DNA from: JAKASV01 sp964595035 | GTDB taxonomy: Bacteria > Babelota > Babeliae > Babelales > Vermiphilaceae | Length of the DNA: 16,039 nt | NCBI GenBank assembly: GCA_964595035.1 | Contig: CAZQNW010000022.1 | Coordinates: forward strand, 1-16,039 | Direction: 5' to 3' | Program-made: the position numbers and the translations under genes | Shown here: positions 1 to 8,021 of the stretch, piece by piece | Position numbering within the stretch: the first letter of the stretch is position 1 | How the letters are laid out: each line of letters opens with the position of its first letter | Notes under the pieces: generated by a model | Databases searched by the model: none | What the model saw: only the letters and a program-made list of their open reading frames with translations | Told to the model about the DNA's origin: nothing

Positions 1-35
1 TTTTATTCTTTTGCAAGTCCTAGACAGAACTTTCA

Positions 36-139
36 ATTGATGCGTAACTCCTGTTTCTTTTAATCATATACGTTTCCCCCTATGGATAAAAATAAAGATC
101 CCTATATAAAGTATAAAGAAGTTACATGAGCTAAACCAA
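36..139 (-). promoter_or_regulatory. Possible leftward promoter and start region for a gene beyond the left edge
   Basis: On the minus strand a TTGGTT box (134-139) and a TATACT box (110-115) lie 18 bp apart. A good Shine-Dalgarno AGGAG (48-52) stands 11 nt before a TTG at 34-36, which opens a frame to the window edge (MKVLSRTCKRIK). This could be the start of a gene downstream of priA. The -35 box matches only 3 of 6 and only 12 codons are visible, so it is tentative. I see nothing else in positions 1-155, and no clear terminator after priA. Confidence 0.2.
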
Positions 140-155
140 GAAAGAGGTACTGTAT

Positions 156-2141
156 TTATGATAGAGGATTGGGGCAGATATGTATGGAGCTCGTTATACG
201 CAGGTCTTCTTTGTGTTTTAGAATATTGAGTATTTCGTGTATATTGTAACCTTTTATATAGATCTTACGCGTATGAATATTTTTAATTTTTGATACAGGT
301 GGTTTTGTAGGGCCAAGGATACGCATCGAAGGGTAGCGATTGGCTTGTGTGAGCAAAAAGGTTGCGAATATATGGGATTCAGTTTCAACCGTGTATTCCT
401 GCATATGTTTAAGTTCAATCTCTACAAGGCGAGCGCAGGGCGGGTACTGTAATTCCTGGCGGCTTTGTATTTCTTTATCATAAAATTGTATGTAATCAAT
501 TTCATGGAGATACGAAAAAATATCGTGATCTTCCATTGCTTGTACAATAACAAGGCTTTTATCGCTTTGCCTGCCTGCACGGCCTGCGACTTGAATAATT
601 TGTTGTAGGGTTGTTTCGGAGGCGTTATACAGTGGAAAATTAAGATTAATATCTGCCCATAAAATACCAACGAGTGTAACCCGAGGAAAATGGAATCCCT
701 TGGTAATTGTTTGTGTGCCGACAAGAATATCAATATTACCTTGTTCAAAGTCTGTAACTGTTTGTTCCCATTCCCTTTTTTTTGTTGTCGTGTCCATATC
801 TGCTCGGCCTATGCGAGCGTAAGGAAAAAGAGCTTTAAGAATTTTGACAACTTGTTGTGTTCCGATACCTCGCTTGTTGAGACAACTGCCATCTGCTTTG
901 CATGTGGGGCATTGTGTAGGTAGTGGTATTGTATAACCGCAATAATGGCAGTTGAGATATCCTTCTTCATGAAGAGTGAGACTTACCGCGCATGCTTTGC
1001 ATGTTGGTATATAATTACATGCACTGCATTGAATAAAAAAGCTGTACCCGCGTCTGTTGAGAAATATTATAGTTTGTTCTTTTTTTGCCAAACGATCGGC
1101 AATTGCTTCTTGAAGCTCGGTGCTTATCCAAAAATTTTTACGTTTATGCTTGTTGCTAAGTAACACTCTTTGGATGGTTGGAAATGCTCCGGAGAAACGC
1201 TGTGTTAACGTGTACAGTTTCCAATTTTTTGTGTGGACGTTATGTAAACTTGAACATGATGGTGTTGCCGATCCAAGGACTATAGGAATGTGATATTGGT
1301 GTGCCCTCCAAATAGCAGCTTCTTTGCTGTTTATCTTAGGGTGTTTTTTTTCTTGATATCCAATGTCATGTTCCTCGTCGACAATGATAAGCCCCAAGTT
1401 TGCTATAGGAAGTAATATGGGCAAATGAACTCCTATAAGAAGTATAGGATGTTCATTAATGAGCATGCTCCATGTTTGTTTTTTTTCTTTAACACCTGTT
1501 GCCGAATGAAAACTTCTGATTTCGATTGATGGAGGTAATTGTTTGCGCAAGAGTGTAGAGAATTGCATGGCGAGTGTTACTTCAGGCAATAAAAAAATGG
1601 CTGTTTCCCCTGAGTCTAAAGTTGTTTGTATAAGTTTTTTGTATACTTCTGTTTTACCGGATCCGGTGACACCATGAAGAAGTGCTGGAGCATAACAAGG
1701 TGCAGTGATATGAGGAACAATTGAATCAACTATGAATTGTTGTTTTTGAGTAAGGATAACATTCCTGTAGTCATATTTATTATGTACGTCTATCGACGAA
1801 AAGCATGAATCTAAAAGAACTTCTTTTTGTCCCAAAAAATGCTTAATGCGTTTAATGAAAAAGAGTTCATCAACTTGGTAGTATGTTGCCAGTTGTTTAA
1901 TGAATGGGAGATAATGAATATCATGTGGGAAAGGTTCTATTGATAGTGCTTGTTTGATAGTAAAAGCTCTATTGCAAGGCGGCTTTTCATTGTACGTTGC
2001 AGTGACAAATCCATGAACTTTTGTTGTTCGTAGAGGAACCATAACAATACTGCCGATAAGCTTATCTGAAGCCCATTCATCAGGGCAGCTGTAGAGTAAA
2101 GGTTCGGTGTATGCTTGTAATAATTTAACTTTTATATACAT
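156..2141 (-). CDS. priA: Primosomal protein N', replication restart helicase PriA
   Basis: PriA is a superfamily 2 3'-to-5' DNA helicase that recognises stalled forks and reloads the replicative helicase. The 661-residue product has the expected order: an N-terminal 3'-DNA-binding domain (about 1-100), Walker A GVTGSGKT (157-164), DEEH box (255-258), GSATPS (290-295), a two-zinc module with eight cysteines (C372, C375, C381, C384, C398, C401, C411, C414), GTQTITKG (475-482) and motif VI QVAGRAGRQ (517-525). Two segments are unusual. The conserved GTRSALF-type stretch before the DEEH box reads GVHLPILLP (237-245), and the aromatic-rich loop after it reads IGYQEKKHPKINSKEAA (260-276) without its usual aromatic residues. 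The ATG start gives the full binding domain but has only a weak ribosome binding site. It diverges from the AAA ATPase gene across about 180 bp. Identity is secure; the DNA-coupling loop may work differently. Confidence 0.96.
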   Translation of the reverse strand: MYIKVKLLQAYTEPLLYSCPDEWASDKLIGSIVMVPLRTTKVHGFVTATYNEKPPCNRAFTIKQALSIEPFPHDIHYLPFIKQLATYYQVDELFFIKRIKHFLGQKEVLLDSCFSSIDVHNKYDYRNVILTQKQQFIVDSIVPHITAPCYAPALLHGVTGSGKTEVYKKLIQTTLDSGETAIFLLPEVTLAMQFSTLLRKQLPPSIEIRSFHSATGVKEKKQTWSMLINEHPILLIGVHLPILLPIANLGLIIVDEEHDIGYQEKKHPKINSKEAAIWRAHQYHIPIVLGSATPSCSSLHNVHTKNWKLYTLTQRFSGAFPTIQRVLLSNKHKRKNFWISTELQEAIADRLAKKEQTIIFLNRRGYSFFIQCSACNYIPTCKACAVSLTLHEEGYLNCHYCGYTIPLPTQCPTCKADGSCLNKRGIGTQQVVKILKALFPYARIGRADMDTTTKKREWEQTVTDFEQGNIDILVGTQTITKGFHFPRVTLVGILWADINLNFPLYNASETTLQQIIQVAGRAGRQSDKSLVIVQAMEDHDIFSYLHEIDYIQFYDKEIQSRQELQYPPCARLVEIELKHMQEYTVETESHIFATFLLTQANRYPSMRILGPTKPPVSKIKNIHTRKIYIKGYNIHEILNILKHKEDLRITSSIHICPNPLS

Positions 2142-2190
2142 ATGTATAGAATACTCTGAAATAAAGTATTTTTACAGCGTAGGATGCTCC

Positions 2191-2316
2191 ATGATAGAAT
2201 ATTTAAAAATTCAAAAGTGTAAAATCTTTCCAGTTAATATTATCCTTGTTATACTGCACATGTTTGTATATTTATGTGTTATTTTTATACAGCTTTTTGC
2301 AAAAGCGTGTAATTAA
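2191..2316 (+). CDS. Possible one-helix membrane mini-protein upstream of the AAA ATPase
   Basis: A 41-codon frame opens with ATG 6 nt after an AGGA motif (2181-2184) and ends a few bases before the first possible start of the AAA ATPase. Residues 1-13 are basic and polar (MIEYLKIQKCKIF), residues 15-37 form one hydrophobic segment, and the tail is short and charged. Small membrane peptides can be coupled to a downstream gene. Against it, AT-rich DNA easily yields hydrophobic frames, and a fair promoter lies inside this frame (2227-2255), which would leave it untranscribed from that site. I do not recognise a family. Confidence 0.22.
   Translation: MIEYLKIQKCKIFPVNIILVILHMFVYLCVIFIQLFAKACN
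2227..2255 (+). promoter_or_regulatory. Candidate extended -10 promoter for the AAA ATPase gene
   Basis: TTTCCA (2227-2232) and TATACT (2250-2255) are 17 bp apart, with TG one base upstream of the -10 box as in extended -10 promoters. Transcription would begin near 2262, leaving a leader of about 80 nt before the preferred start at 2340. This is sequence matching only and competes with the mini-ORF interpretation of the same stretch. Confidence 0.35.
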
Positions 2317-2339
2317 CTACTATGAGGGTTTTAGTTTGT

Positions 2340-3980
2340 ATGAAATACATAAAAATTATTCTGAGTTTTCTTGTTGTATTACTGTTTTCCCCTGTTCACG
2401 CCGGTGGGGATATCAATAGACTATTTCGTGCGCGTAATGATGCTGCGAATACATATGCATGGGCGAAAGAAGGTGCACGTGAAAAAATTAAAGGATTACT
2501 TGCATGTGCATGCGCGCTTGGGGCTTTTAAATATTTCAGAAGTGCTAAAAGAGCCGGCAAATTAATTGCTTTTATGGAAGCAGCTGGGATAGGTACGACT
2601 GTATATACCTTGTTAGGTTTTATGCGTAAAATATTGCTTAACCCGGTGTTAAGATTTATGCCTTCTCTTGCTGCTAAACGTTCATTAAAAGTTTCTCTAA
2701 CGAATGCTCTACTGAGTGCGGTAAAACAACGTTATATAACAACAGAAGATCAATTGCCTTCTGAGGAACATGTTCATGGAAAAACTGATACAAAAATGAT
2801 GGAGCGCTTACGTGCCGCTATACATTATGGGGGGCTTGAAGCAAAGTCGGATTGGGTTGAGAAATTAATGATTACCGAGGAACCTGATCATGTTGGAGCT
2901 GTGCCACTTGAAGTTCAACGTTTTATTAATTATATAAATAACCCAGAACAATATCGACGTTTAGGTGCAACATTAAGACGCGGTTTGTTATTAACCGGCA
3001 AACCCGGATGTGGCAAAACTACACTAGCTCGGCGTATTGCATATCTTACGCGATGTCCGCTTATTGAAACCTCGTGTTCATCCATGGCTAATACCTATAT
3101 TGGTACAGGTCCCAATGCTTTGAAGTCTGTTTTTGCAACTGCCAGTAGCGCGGCACATGTGTTGCATAGACAAGAAAAGGAAATGTGGTCAGTAAAAATT
3201 AGAAAATGGTATGATATTAGGCCATTAATCGCAAGAGTTATTAGATTGTTTTACAACAAACAACGGACAACAACGCATACTTCTGAGTTTATGAGGCCGG
3301 CCATCCTTTGTCTTAATGAAATTGATTCAATAGCGCGAAAACGTGGTGGACAGGTTGGTGAACATGCAGAAGATAGGCGTATGATAACAGAGTTTTTTAA
3401 TTCATTTGATAGAATGCCTGAAGTTGTTGTAATCGGCACAACAAATGAGGAAGCTCCTTATTTTGATGATGCATTATTACGGCCGGATAGACTTGGTAAC
3501 CCTATTGCCATGCCACTGCCAAAGAAAGCACAGCGCTATGAAATTTTACAGCATTATATGAAAAAGTTGTTGCATGTTTCATCCGATATGACATTGCCGG
3601 ATTGTGCTTTTGATCAATTTTCTGCTATGGTTAGTGGTGCAACTCATGATTCTCCCTTGGCCTGGTGGTCTACTATTGTTAATGAAACAAAGGGGTTTAG
3701 CGGGGATGAATTGCGTCATATTATTAATGAGGCGGTTATGCTTGCGGGAGATGAGGGTTGTCCTGAAGTTACACGGCAGCATCTTGAACAGTCTTTAGAC
3801 GAATATTTTAGTTGTTTGCCTGAGGCACGAAGATCCCGTAGGGTAAAACAGGTTGTGCCACAGGTAGATAATCCAGCTACAGGGCATGGAGTGACAGTGC
3901 CAATGCCATTAACAGGAGCTCAAAGTTCCGTGTGGGAAGATGACTATGTTTTTGGTGAAGCATATACCGGTGAGTTTTAG
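2340..3980 (+). CDS. FtsH-like AAA ATPase without protease domain, membrane-associated or exported
   Basis: Residue numbers count from an in-frame ATG at 2322. I prefer the ATG at 2340 (residue 7), because GAGGG lies 11 nt before it and it gives a clean signal peptide or anchor (MKYIKIILSFLVVLLFSPVHA). Two weaker hydrophobic stretches lie near 57-72 and 82-105. The ATPase part resembles FtsH: NPEQYRRLGATLRRGLLLTG (207-226), Walker A GKPGCGKT (226-233), a pore-loop-like YIG (259-261), sensor 1 TTN (373-375), LLRPDR with candidate Arg fingers R387 and R390, and an FSGDEL helical lid (459-464). Odd points: Walker B reads LCLNEID, with Asn332 where Asp normally helps bind magnesium, although Glu333 is kept. 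About 45 basic residues (279-325) are inserted before Walker B. No HEXXH zinc site or peptidase domain follows the lid, and the tail after 500 is low in structure. It is probably a remodelling ATPase or a degenerate FtsH paralogue. Whether the AAA domain faces the cytoplasm cannot be decided from sequence. Confidence 0.8.
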   Translation: MKYIKIILSFLVVLLFSPVHAGGDINRLFRARNDAANTYAWAKEGAREKIKGLLACACALGAFKYFRSAKRAGKLIAFMEAAGIGTTVYTLLGFMRKILLNPVLRFMPSLAAKRSLKVSLTNALLSAVKQRYITTEDQLPSEEHVHGKTDTKMMERLRAAIHYGGLEAKSDWVEKLMITEEPDHVGAVPLEVQRFINYINNPEQYRRLGATLRRGLLLTGKPGCGKTTLARRIAYLTRCPLIETSCSSMANTYIGTGPNALKSVFATASSAAHVLHRQEKEMWSVKIRKWYDIRPLIARVIRLFYNKQRTTTHTSEFMRPAILCLNEIDSIARKRGGQVGEHAEDRRMITEFFNSFDRMPEVVVIGTTNEEAPYFDDALLRPDRLGNPIAMPLPKKAQRYEILQHYMKKLLHVSSDMTLPDCAFDQFSAMVSGATHDSPLAWWSTIVNETKGFSGDELRHIINEAVMLAGDEGCPEVTRQHLEQSLDEYFSCLPEARRSRRVKQVVPQVDNPATGHGVTVPMPLTGAQSSVWEDDYVFGEAYTGEF

Positions 3981-4015
3981 AGTTGTTTAATGGGTATTGG
4001 GTGCGAGGCGTTGTT

Positions 4016-4044
4016 TTGCCACTTTGTATTTTTTGTGAAATACT
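4016..4044 (+). promoter_or_regulatory. Candidate polA promoter
   Basis: TTGCCA (4016-4021, five of six consensus bases) and AATACT (4039-4044) are 17 bp apart, and TG at 4036-4037 gives an extended -10. The start would fall near 4051, about 30 nt before the polA ATG. It lies in the 102-bp spacer after the AAA ATPase gene, where I see no clear terminator, so read-through from that gene is also possible. Confidence 0.45.
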
Positions 4045-4082
4045 TGTGATGATAATTTTTATGAATAAAGCAGGTAATAACG

Positions 4083-6848
4083 ATGGCAAAAACGAATAAG
4101 TTTACACAAATTTTCGATCCTAAAAAGACTATATATTTGATTGATGGGTCTTCATTTTTGTATAGGGCTTACTATGGGTTGCGTCCATTGCATACGCCGC
4201 AAGGGGTTCCTGTTCAAGCAGTGTATAGTTTTTGCCGTATGATTAAACATCTTGTTGATCAATTTAATCCGTTATATATGGCGTTGGTTTGGGATAGCAG
4301 GGGCAAGACACTGCGCCACGAAATATATCCGGAATATAAGGCGACACGACAAGCTCCGCCAAGTGATTTATCAGATCAAAAACAGTTAATTATGAAATTT
4401 GCTGATCTTATTGGCCTTGCTCAGATTATGCAGCAAGGTGTTGAAGCTGATGACCTTATGTATTCAGCGGCTAAAGAATTGGCTCATGACGAATTTCATG
4501 CCGTTATTGTAACGTCAGATAAAGATCTTGGCCAAGCTTTAGGTTCGTCTATTTTTTTGTACGATCCCTTTAAAAACGCTATTATTGATGTTGAATCATT
4601 TGAACAAAATAAAGGGTTCCCTGCAGAAAAATTGCCATTTTATCATGCTCTTCTTGGTGATACGTCAGATAATATTCCTGGGGTAAAGGGAATTGGCAAA
4701 AAGGGTGCTTTGGATTTAGTTCAACGGTGGAAAAATTTAACCGATTTGTATGAACATATAGACGAAGTAAAGCCTGAGCGTCTTCGTGCTGCGCTTAAAC
4801 AGAATAAAGAGAATGCTTTTTTAAGCGAAAAGCTTTTTAAACTTCATTTTGTTCCTACAGGAATAAGCTATGAATCAATGCGTTTTGATAAATCAAAGTG
4901 GTCAAATGCGCAGCCGCTTTTTGAAGAGTTGAATTTTAAAAGTTTGCTTAAAAAAGAAGATGTACGCGTTCCTGAAGAATCACAGTTGTCAATTACACAT
5001 GTGGCACAACCATTTGATCTTTACGCGAAACTCAGTGCGTATGAATTTAAAACCATTACCGATGTTAAAGATCTTGAAGAAGTGTGTAATGTGATTGTGC
5101 AAGCGGGTGAAGTTGCAGTAGATACAGAGACTGATGGTTTATCGCCTCTTGCTAACAAGTTTATAGGGTTGTCTTTATGTGTGCAAAAAGGTATTGCATA
5201 TTACGTACCTTGTGGCCATGTGACAGGTGAACAACAATTATCATGCGAGCAGATTGTTGATGTTATCAAGCCTGTTATGGAAAACCCGACAATTAAGAAG
5301 TATCTTCACAATGCAAAATTTGATCAGTTAGTTTTGTATGGATGTGGTATTGATCTTAAAGGTATGGCTTTTGATTCTTACATAGTTGCCCGTCTATTGC
5401 TTAGGGAATGGCAGAGAGTAGGATTAAAGGCTTTGTCAGAATTTTATTTTAATGAGACTATGCTGAATTTTAAAGAGGTTGTTGATTATTGCAAAGCAAA
5501 AGATTTTTCTCATGTGCCATTGGCGATAGCTACGCGCTATGCTGCTGCCGATGCTCATCAAACTTATCAGTTAGCAAAACATCTACAACAGGAACTTGCC
5601 AAAGACTCAACCACGCTAAAGTTATATACAGATATTGAACATCCACTTATTCAAGTATTAGTCGATATGGAAAAAATAGGTATCTCAATTGATGTTCCAC
5701 TACTGGCACAGTTGGGTGAAAAGGTGCAAGGTTCATTAGAGGCTGTAGAACTTGCTATTAAAGATATGGTAGCAATGCCTGACATTAATCTTAATTCGCC
5801 ACGCCAAGTTGAAGATCTTTTGTTTAATAAGCTTGGCTTGCCGCCACAAAAAAAGAGCGCGAAGGGAACAGGTTATTCAACCGATGCTGAAGTTCTTGCG
5901 ACATTATCAAAGATGCATGTTGTCCCAGGGCTTATTATGCAATATCGGGAATTGGCGAAGCTTAAAAGTACCTATATTGATGTATTGCCCACATATGTAA
6001 ATCCAAAAACAGGTAACATTCATACAACGTTTAGCCAGGTCTCGACAGCGACTGGTCGCCTTGCAAGTATGGAACCTAATTTACAGAATATTCCTACCGA
6101 TGGTTCAGGTTATGGTCTCGCAATTCGTGAGGCTTTTAAGCCTAAAACAGGACATGTATTTATTGCAGCGGATTATTCACAAATTGAGTTACGTGTTCTT
6201 GCATATCTTAGTCAGGATATGAATCTTAAAGCAGCTTTTTCGTACGACCATGATATTCACTCTGAAACTGCAGCTCGTATTTTTAATGTTCCTCTAGATA
6301 GTGTAACACATGAACAGCGCCAAGTAGGTAAGAAAATAAACTTCAGTATTCTTTATGGGCTTACTCCTTATGGTCTTTCAAAAGATTTGGGTATCGGACA
6401 AAAAGAAGCGCGAAGTTATATTGAAGGTTATTTTGCACAGTATCCAGGTGTTTCTGTTTGGATGGAGACGGTTATAGCTGAAGTAATGGCAACTGGTTAT
6501 GTTGCAACGTTATGGGGTAGGAAACGCTACATTCCAACAATTTTTGAAAAAAATCGCGTATTACATGAAGAAGCAAAACGTATGGCAGTTAATACCAAAG
6601 TTCAGGGAACAGCTGCTGATATTATGAAACTTGGTATGATTGAAATCGCGCGTAAATTTAAAGATCAAAGTATTGATGCGCAGATATTATTACAAATCCA
6701 CGATGAAATACTTGTGAGTGTAGCAGAGCCTATTGCTAATCGTGTACAACAATTAGTTACTGATACATTAGAATCAGTAGTTCATTGGAATGTTCCTCTC
6801 AAAGTAACAACACGAACTGGTTTATCTTGGAAAGAGGTTACTAAATAA
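4083..6848 (+). CDS. polA: DNA polymerase I with intact 5' nuclease and proofreading domains
   Basis: PolA fills gaps and removes RNA primers in Okazaki-fragment maturation and excision repair. All three activities look intact in the 921 residues. The 5' nuclease (about 1-290) has D21, D71, QGVEADD (119-124), TSDKD (144-148) and GDTSDNIPGVKGIGKKGA (192-209, metal site plus helix-hairpin-helix). The 3'-5' exonuclease (about 320-510) has D347 and E349 in DTETDG, D414 in NAKFDQ, and Y486 with D490 in YAAAD. The polymerase part has motif A DYSQIELR (697-704), the O-helix with K750/K751, F754 and Y758 in QVGKKINFSILYG, and motif C HDE (873-875). The start has AGCAGGT about 7 nt upstream. Length and layout match E. 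coli Pol I. Many reduced bacteria keep only part of this enzyme, so retained proofreading is worth noting. Confidence 0.97.
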   Translation: MAKTNKFTQIFDPKKTIYLIDGSSFLYRAYYGLRPLHTPQGVPVQAVYSFCRMIKHLVDQFNPLYMALVWDSRGKTLRHEIYPEYKATRQAPPSDLSDQKQLIMKFADLIGLAQIMQQGVEADDLMYSAAKELAHDEFHAVIVTSDKDLGQALGSSIFLYDPFKNAIIDVESFEQNKGFPAEKLPFYHALLGDTSDNIPGVKGIGKKGALDLVQRWKNLTDLYEHIDEVKPERLRAALKQNKENAFLSEKLFKLHFVPTGISYESMRFDKSKWSNAQPLFEELNFKSLLKKEDVRVPEESQLSITHVAQPFDLYAKLSAYEFKTITDVKDLEEVCNVIVQAGEVAVDTETDGLSPLANKFIGLSLCVQKGIAYYVPCGHVTGEQQLSCEQIVDVIKPVMENPTIKKYLHNAKFDQLVLYGCGIDLKGMAFDSYIVARLLLREWQRVGLKALSEFYFNETMLNFKEVVDYCKAKDFSHVPLAIATRYAAADAHQTYQLAKHLQQELAKDSTTLKLYTDIEHPLIQVLVDMEKIGISIDVPLLAQLGEKVQGSLEAVELAIKDMVAMPDINLNSPRQVEDLLFNKLGLPPQKKSAKGTGYSTDAEVLATLSKMHVVPGLIMQYRELAKLKSTYIDVLPTYVNPKTGNIHTTFSQVSTATGRLASMEPNLQNIPTDGSGYGLAIREAFKPKTGHVFIAADYSQIELRVLAYLSQDMNLKAAFSYDHDIHSETAARIFNVPLDSVTHEQRQVGKKINFSILYGLTPYGLSKDLGIGQKEARSYIEGYFAQYPGVSVWMETVIAEVMATGYVATLWGRKRYIPTIFEKNRVLHEEAKRMAVNTKVQGTAADIMKLGMIEIARKFKDQSIDAQILLQIHDEILVSVAEPIANRVQQLVTDTLESVVHWNVPLKVTTRTGLSWKEVTK

Positions 6849-6865
6849 TCTTAATGTGATATACC

Positions 6866-6917
6866 AACTGATTAAAAATATACGATCCTGGAGAGGATCG
6901 TATATTTTTAATCAGTT
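6866..6917. terminator. Bidirectional intrinsic terminator, perfect 24-bp inverted repeat
   Basis: Arms 6866-6889 and 6894-6917 are exact reverse complements around a 4-nt GGAG loop. The core stem (TACGATCCT pairing with AGGATCGTA) is followed on each strand by a T-rich run that lies in the outer part of the same palindrome, so it can serve as the U-tract in both directions. It sits 18 bp after the polA stop and 31 bp before the stop of the leftward gene at 6949, exactly where a shared terminator for convergent genes is expected. Confidence 0.9.
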
Positions 6918-6948
6918 TATGTACTGTGTTTTGCTTAATGAGAGAGTA

Positions 6949-7698
6949 TTATAGCTGAACATTGAAAGTTAATTTTTGCTTATTTTCATCTGTGACAAAC
7001 GTGATGTCAAAGTTGTCTTTAACATTTTTATCTTTTGCAAAAACGAGTATGTCTACTGAGTACTCTGAAGGAATTTTAACTGCTTTGTTACCCAATGCTG
7101 TTTTTTCAATATAATCATCTATAGTAGCATTAACATGTTCAGATTTTTTTTGAACCAAAATAGCTGGTGTTGCTATTAAAAGTCCTAAAGAAGCTGCACA
7201 CATACCTACACCTAAGGCAATTCCTGCTATGCCCCCTGTGGTGTAACCAATGTCAGCGCCAACTAGCAATCCTATTCCTGCAAGCCCACATCCTAACAAA
7301 CCTAATGGTAGAGAGCATCCTAAACAAATGGCTGCCTTCATTGAACTGCTCATAAGATATAAACGTGATTTAATATTTTTGATGAGCTCTAACTTAAGTC
7401 CGATCGATGCATTTTCAAGTAACAAAGTTTCTTGTGAATTGTTTGTTATGGAAATTTGAATTGGTGTTAATGGGTTTTTTGTGTAAAAGATCTTTGAAGC
7501 ACGATCGCCAAAAATCCTGTAAGTATCATCATAATCTAGGCATCTTACGCCTATTGTTACTCCTTGTTTTGAAGCATAATAATCCGAGGATTTTTCAGTA
7601 AGAGGTGTAAGTTGCTGTGGGCAATAATTTTTATCATGACATACCAATAAACTTGTACTCAAAATACACAGAGAAAGTGCAGATACTTTATTTATCAT
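6949..7698 (-). CDS. Exported protein of unknown function with a glycine-zipper membrane segment
   Basis: I do not recognise the family of this 249-residue protein. It begins with a signal-like segment (MINKVSALSLCILSTSLLVC), and Cys20 lies where a lipoprotein cysteine could be, but Val before it is not a usual lipobox residue. Residues 47-105 look like a beta-rich domain (QISITNNSQETLLL, 81-94). Residues 122-182 form two hydrophobic stretches rich in Gly, Ala and Cys with repeated small-residue spacing (GLLGCGLAGIGLLVG, 133-147; GGIAGIALGVG, 155-165), typical of a helical hairpin or glycine zipper. The C-terminal 65 residues are charged and beta-prone (VDILVFAKDKN). Its start has AAGGA 6 nt upstream. 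It is convergent with polA across the bidirectional terminator. A surface or membrane-inserting role is possible but unproven. Confidence 0.75.
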   Translation of the reverse strand: MINKVSALSLCILSTSLLVCHDKNYCPQQLTPLTEKSSDYYASKQGVTIGVRCLDYDDTYRIFGDRASKIFYTKNPLTPIQISITNNSQETLLLENASIGLKLELIKNIKSRLYLMSSSMKAAICLGCSLPLGLLGCGLAGIGLLVGADIGYTTGGIAGIALGVGMCAASLGLLIATPAILVQKKSEHVNATIDDYIEKTALGNKAVKIPSEYSVDILVFAKDKNVKDNFDITFVTDENKQKLTFNVQL

Positions 7699-7866
7699 TT
7701 TATTCCTTACTTTATACCTTTGTTTTTTACAAAAACTATTTGATTTTGACTTGTATAACTTAGATCTTAAGCCTTATCCCTGGCTTATAATACATACAGC
7801 ATCCTTTCGATGTTTTTTCAATTAATCAATATGTGTGCGTTTATATTTTATTTATAATATTTTTAA

Positions 7867-7921
7867 ATGTATCATATTGTATCACCTTAATATGTCTTGG
7901 CAAGTGGTTTTTGGTAAGGGT
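7867..7921 (+). repeat. 55-bp direct repeat, left copy at the gap edge
   Basis: This 55-bp block ends at the last base before the N run and is identical to 8022-8076, which begins at the first base after it. Having identical contig ends with nothing between the copies and the Ns is the pattern left when two assembly-graph pieces that share one k-mer are scaffolded without merging. The true sequence may contain one copy only. Confidence 0.95.
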
Positions 7922-8021
7922 NNNNNNNNNNNNNNNNNNNNNNNNNNNNNNNNNNNNNNNNNNNNNNNNNNNNNNNNNNNNNNNNNNNNNNNNNNNNNNN
8001 NNNNNNNNNNNNNNNNNNNNN
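7922..8021. other. Assembly gap of 100 N
   Basis: The run is exactly 100 N, a conventional placeholder for a gap of unknown size. Because both flanks are the same 55 bases, the real distance may be zero or negative (overlapping contigs), or it may hide a tandem repeat. Confidence 0.99.

Noticed and set aside
422..748. Frame of 108 codons on the minus strand inside priA
   Set aside because: It lies wholly within priA in another frame, has no ribosome binding site and no family resemblance, while priA is conserved through the region.
690..1163. Two Cys-rich plus-strand frames opposite the PriA zinc region
   Set aside because: Their composition mirrors the complementary strand of the zinc module; they are shadows of priA.
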